A DNA stretch of 7,365 bases from CAVSWN01 sp046728115. Lineage in GTDB: Bacteria > Acidobacteriota > Vicinamibacteria > Vicinamibacterales > CAVVIG01. Location of the stretch: assembly GCA_046728115.1 (NCBI GenBank), contig JBKPDW010000512.1, positions 1 to 7,365 of the forward strand. The letters are read 5' to 3'. Below, piece by piece: positions 7,001 through 7,365 of this stretch; positions within the stretch are counted from its first letter, which is position 1, and each line of letters starts with the position of its first letter. The position numbers were made by a program, and so were the translations under genes. The notes under the pieces were generated by a model. That model made no database searches, was not told the DNA's origin, and saw nothing but the letters and a program-made list of their open reading frames with translations.

Positions 7001-7156
7001 CGCATGACTGTGGGCGCAGACTTCTACAACCTGGCGAACAACAACGTAACGCTCGCGTTCAACCCGACGTTCGTCCCGAACGTGCCGGGGTGGAATGCGC
7101 CGACCAGCTACATGAACCCGCGCATCGTGCGTCTGAACGCGGAGTTCAGCTGGTAG
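4085..7156 (+). CDS. TonB-dependent outer-membrane receptor with N-terminal carboxypeptidase-regulatory-like domain (Oar type)
   Basis: Seen: 1023 residues. A signal peptide with likely cleavage after AWA (residue 20) precedes Q21. Residues about 22-108 form a carboxypeptidase-regulatory-like beta-sandwich: ASIAGVVKDPSGAVLPGVGV, DSSGRYRIEDLRPGTYTVTF, PGF. SETVTVTGESPIVDT (109-123) follows and is the best TonB-box-like stretch. A plug domain spans about 130-240 (IHGGRGVESRLTVDGLNI, then V..GG.GEFETAG). The rest is a large beta-barrel ending in AEFSW, with the C-terminal aromatic residue expected for BAM-dependent assembly. Family: TonB/ExbBD-energised transport across the outer membrane; Oar-like members occur in large numbers in Acidobacteria and the substrate is rarely known, being possibly glycans, peptides or, in myxobacteria, protein export. 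Cysteine pairs at 371/374, 674/685 and 846/868 probably lie in external loops. DANGDFMPDC (665-674) resembles a calcium-binding DxNxDxxxD loop. Length is typical for this class. The strong GAGGTGA fixes the start. It is divergent from the CRTAC1/TPR operon. Confidence 0.95.
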   Translation: MRGLVTAVVVCLVAPTAAWAQASIAGVVKDPSGAVLPGVGVEAASPELIEKARTAVTDSSGRYRIEDLRPGTYTVTFTLPGFMTLKHDGVILSGSIVTTVDAELRVGVSETVTVTGESPIVDTVSTKRELTLDNETMRNMPGVRSYSGLLPMVPGLQTNLGNIGTGPVFAIFPIHGGRGVESRLTVDGLNISNPPGGNQPPNFIADIGNAQEVTMTMSGGLGEFETAGLTVNIVPKVGGNSLSGLAYVSGFSEGMQADNFTDELRARGATQPTPVSRVYDVNAAIGGPIKKDKLWYYLSVRVQGQQRDTLNVYYNQNAGKPDSDLSSWVYAPDLSRPAYSDRLWENYTPRITYQATPRNKFSFVWDEQPVCRTCSGTTSLTGSPNFIFPTSPEADGHGEFSPQRVVQGHWTSPATNKLLLEAGIGTTYYQWGGRELNPNPTENLIRVTDLAAPITPTLTTAMVYRSQNWLVNRTSGTNWTFTGSYVTGSHSMKFGYQGNYWKDDREMHTNTRSLAYTFFGGRPVFPFGSITEYANPYIVNASARQDSLFAQDQWTIKRLTLQGAVRWDHPWSWFPAQTEPASRFFPGASFPRTDGVTGYNDITPRMGAAYDLFGKGKTALKVSLGKYLQGASVSNLAYSANPSLRIPGGNASGFLNPSVNRPWTDANGDFMPDCNLDNPLANNECGQINVLTFGSSQLVGAVFDPDLLHGWNLRPSDWSFGASVQQQIFPRASVEVGYYYRSFTMFTTGGTVTDNLAISTNDVAAWTLTAPKDPRLPGGGGYPVGPLYNIDPAVYGQSNLLIESTKKVGDDTRVFNGVDVTLSVRNAHGFTVSASTSTGKVVNDWCAIRAAVPEGTYANVSGLLNPYCHVESPIQTSFRALATYTIPRVDVLVSSVFQDKPNVGTDQVVSLMANYTLTAADLAAAAVQIGRSLSPYPFPNNAVNLTAPGTLYGDRVRQLDFSVKKIIRLASQRMTVGADFYNLANNNVTLAFNPTFVPNVPGWNAPTSYMNPRIVRLNAEFSW

Positions 7157-7182
7157 GTGAGCGTCGGGCTTGTTGAAATTGA

Positions 7183-7293
7183 CGAGAGCGTTCAAAAACC
7201 CATCTCGCTGAGGTGGCGGTCGTCGTCAGGGGCCGTGTCGTGCGGAGCTACGACAAGCTGTACGCAAAGGCTCTGGCAGGCCTGAAAGAGTGA
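7183..7293 (+). pseudogene. Short coding-like stretch, possible gene remnant
   Basis: Seen: after a TGA at 7180-7182, an open frame runs to TGA 7291-7293. Its last 26 codons from GTG 7213 read VAVVVRGRVVRSYDKLYAKA then LAGLKE, with GC-rich third positions and a plausible strand-turn-helix pattern like the C-terminal end of a larger protein. There is no ATG and no clear Shine-Dalgarno, and an overlapping frame from GTG 7157 also starts protein-like (GLVEIDESVQKPIS), so a frameshifted remnant is possible. No family is recognised. It could equally be a chance ORF. Confidence 0.25.
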
Positions 7294-7308
7294 ACGCGAC
7301 ATCCTGCG

Positions 7309-7365
7309 ATGAACCACTCAATCGAGCATGCGTGGGACGTCCACCGCCAATACGCGGGCGGGACT
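7309..7365 (+). CDS. Possible start of a plus-strand gene (partial, cut by window edge)
   Basis: From ATG 7309 the frame reads MNHSIEHAWDVHRQYAGGT and is open to the window end. Composition is ordinary for a cytoplasmic protein, with no signal peptide. No good Shine-Dalgarno is seen; the nearest purine run, GAAAGAG at 7284-7290, is 18 bases away. Nineteen codons are too few to name a family or be sure it is a gene. Confidence 0.28.
   Translation, partial: MNHSIEHAWDVHRQYAGGT

Noticed and set aside
7157..7220. Intrinsic terminator after the receptor gene
   Set aside because: No GC-rich inverted repeat followed by a T-run could be found by eye.

Overview
The window is GC-rich, gene-dense chromosomal DNA. 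Three large genes dominate it: a TonB-dependent outer-membrane receptor with an N-terminal carboxypeptidase-regulatory-like domain (Oar type), a secreted CRTAC1-type FG-GAP/ASPIC-UnbV beta-propeller protein, and a TPR lipoprotein. This gene set and the GC-rich codon use resemble Acidobacteria, especially Vicinamibacteria-like soil lineages. That placement is inference from the families, since the window has no rRNA or other taxonomic marker. No tRNA, rRNA, CRISPR array, insertion sequence or phage gene was seen.

Layout: bases 1-64 hold the start of a minus-strand secreted protein cut by the window edge, with a clear Shine-Dalgarno. A spacer of about 190 bases follows. Bases 251-3624 hold a two-gene minus-strand operon: the CRTAC1-type protein (GTG start at 3624) is first and the TPR lipoprotein (ATG at 1861) second, joined by a 4-base ATGA stop/start overlap. 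Bases 3625-3901 form the divergent intergenic region. It is not empty: on the minus strand it carries a frameshifted remnant of a protein gene, possibly the C-terminal part of a SAM-dependent methyltransferase. On the plus strand, a 53-residue putative secreted peptide (3902-4063) lies 21 bases upstream of the 1023-residue receptor (4085-7156). The last 209 bases hold a short coding-like open stretch with no good start and a possible new plus-strand gene start at 7309 that runs off the edge.

How the genes may work together (inference): the receptor would sit in the outer membrane as a TonB-energised gate. The propeller protein, with seven apparently intact calcium-loop motifs, and the TPR lipoprotein are exported and could act beside it as ligand-binding and scaffold parts. 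This is loosely analogous to SusC/SusD systems, in which the SusD lipoprotein is itself built on TPR-like helices. The ligand is unknown and no enzyme gene in the window points to one.
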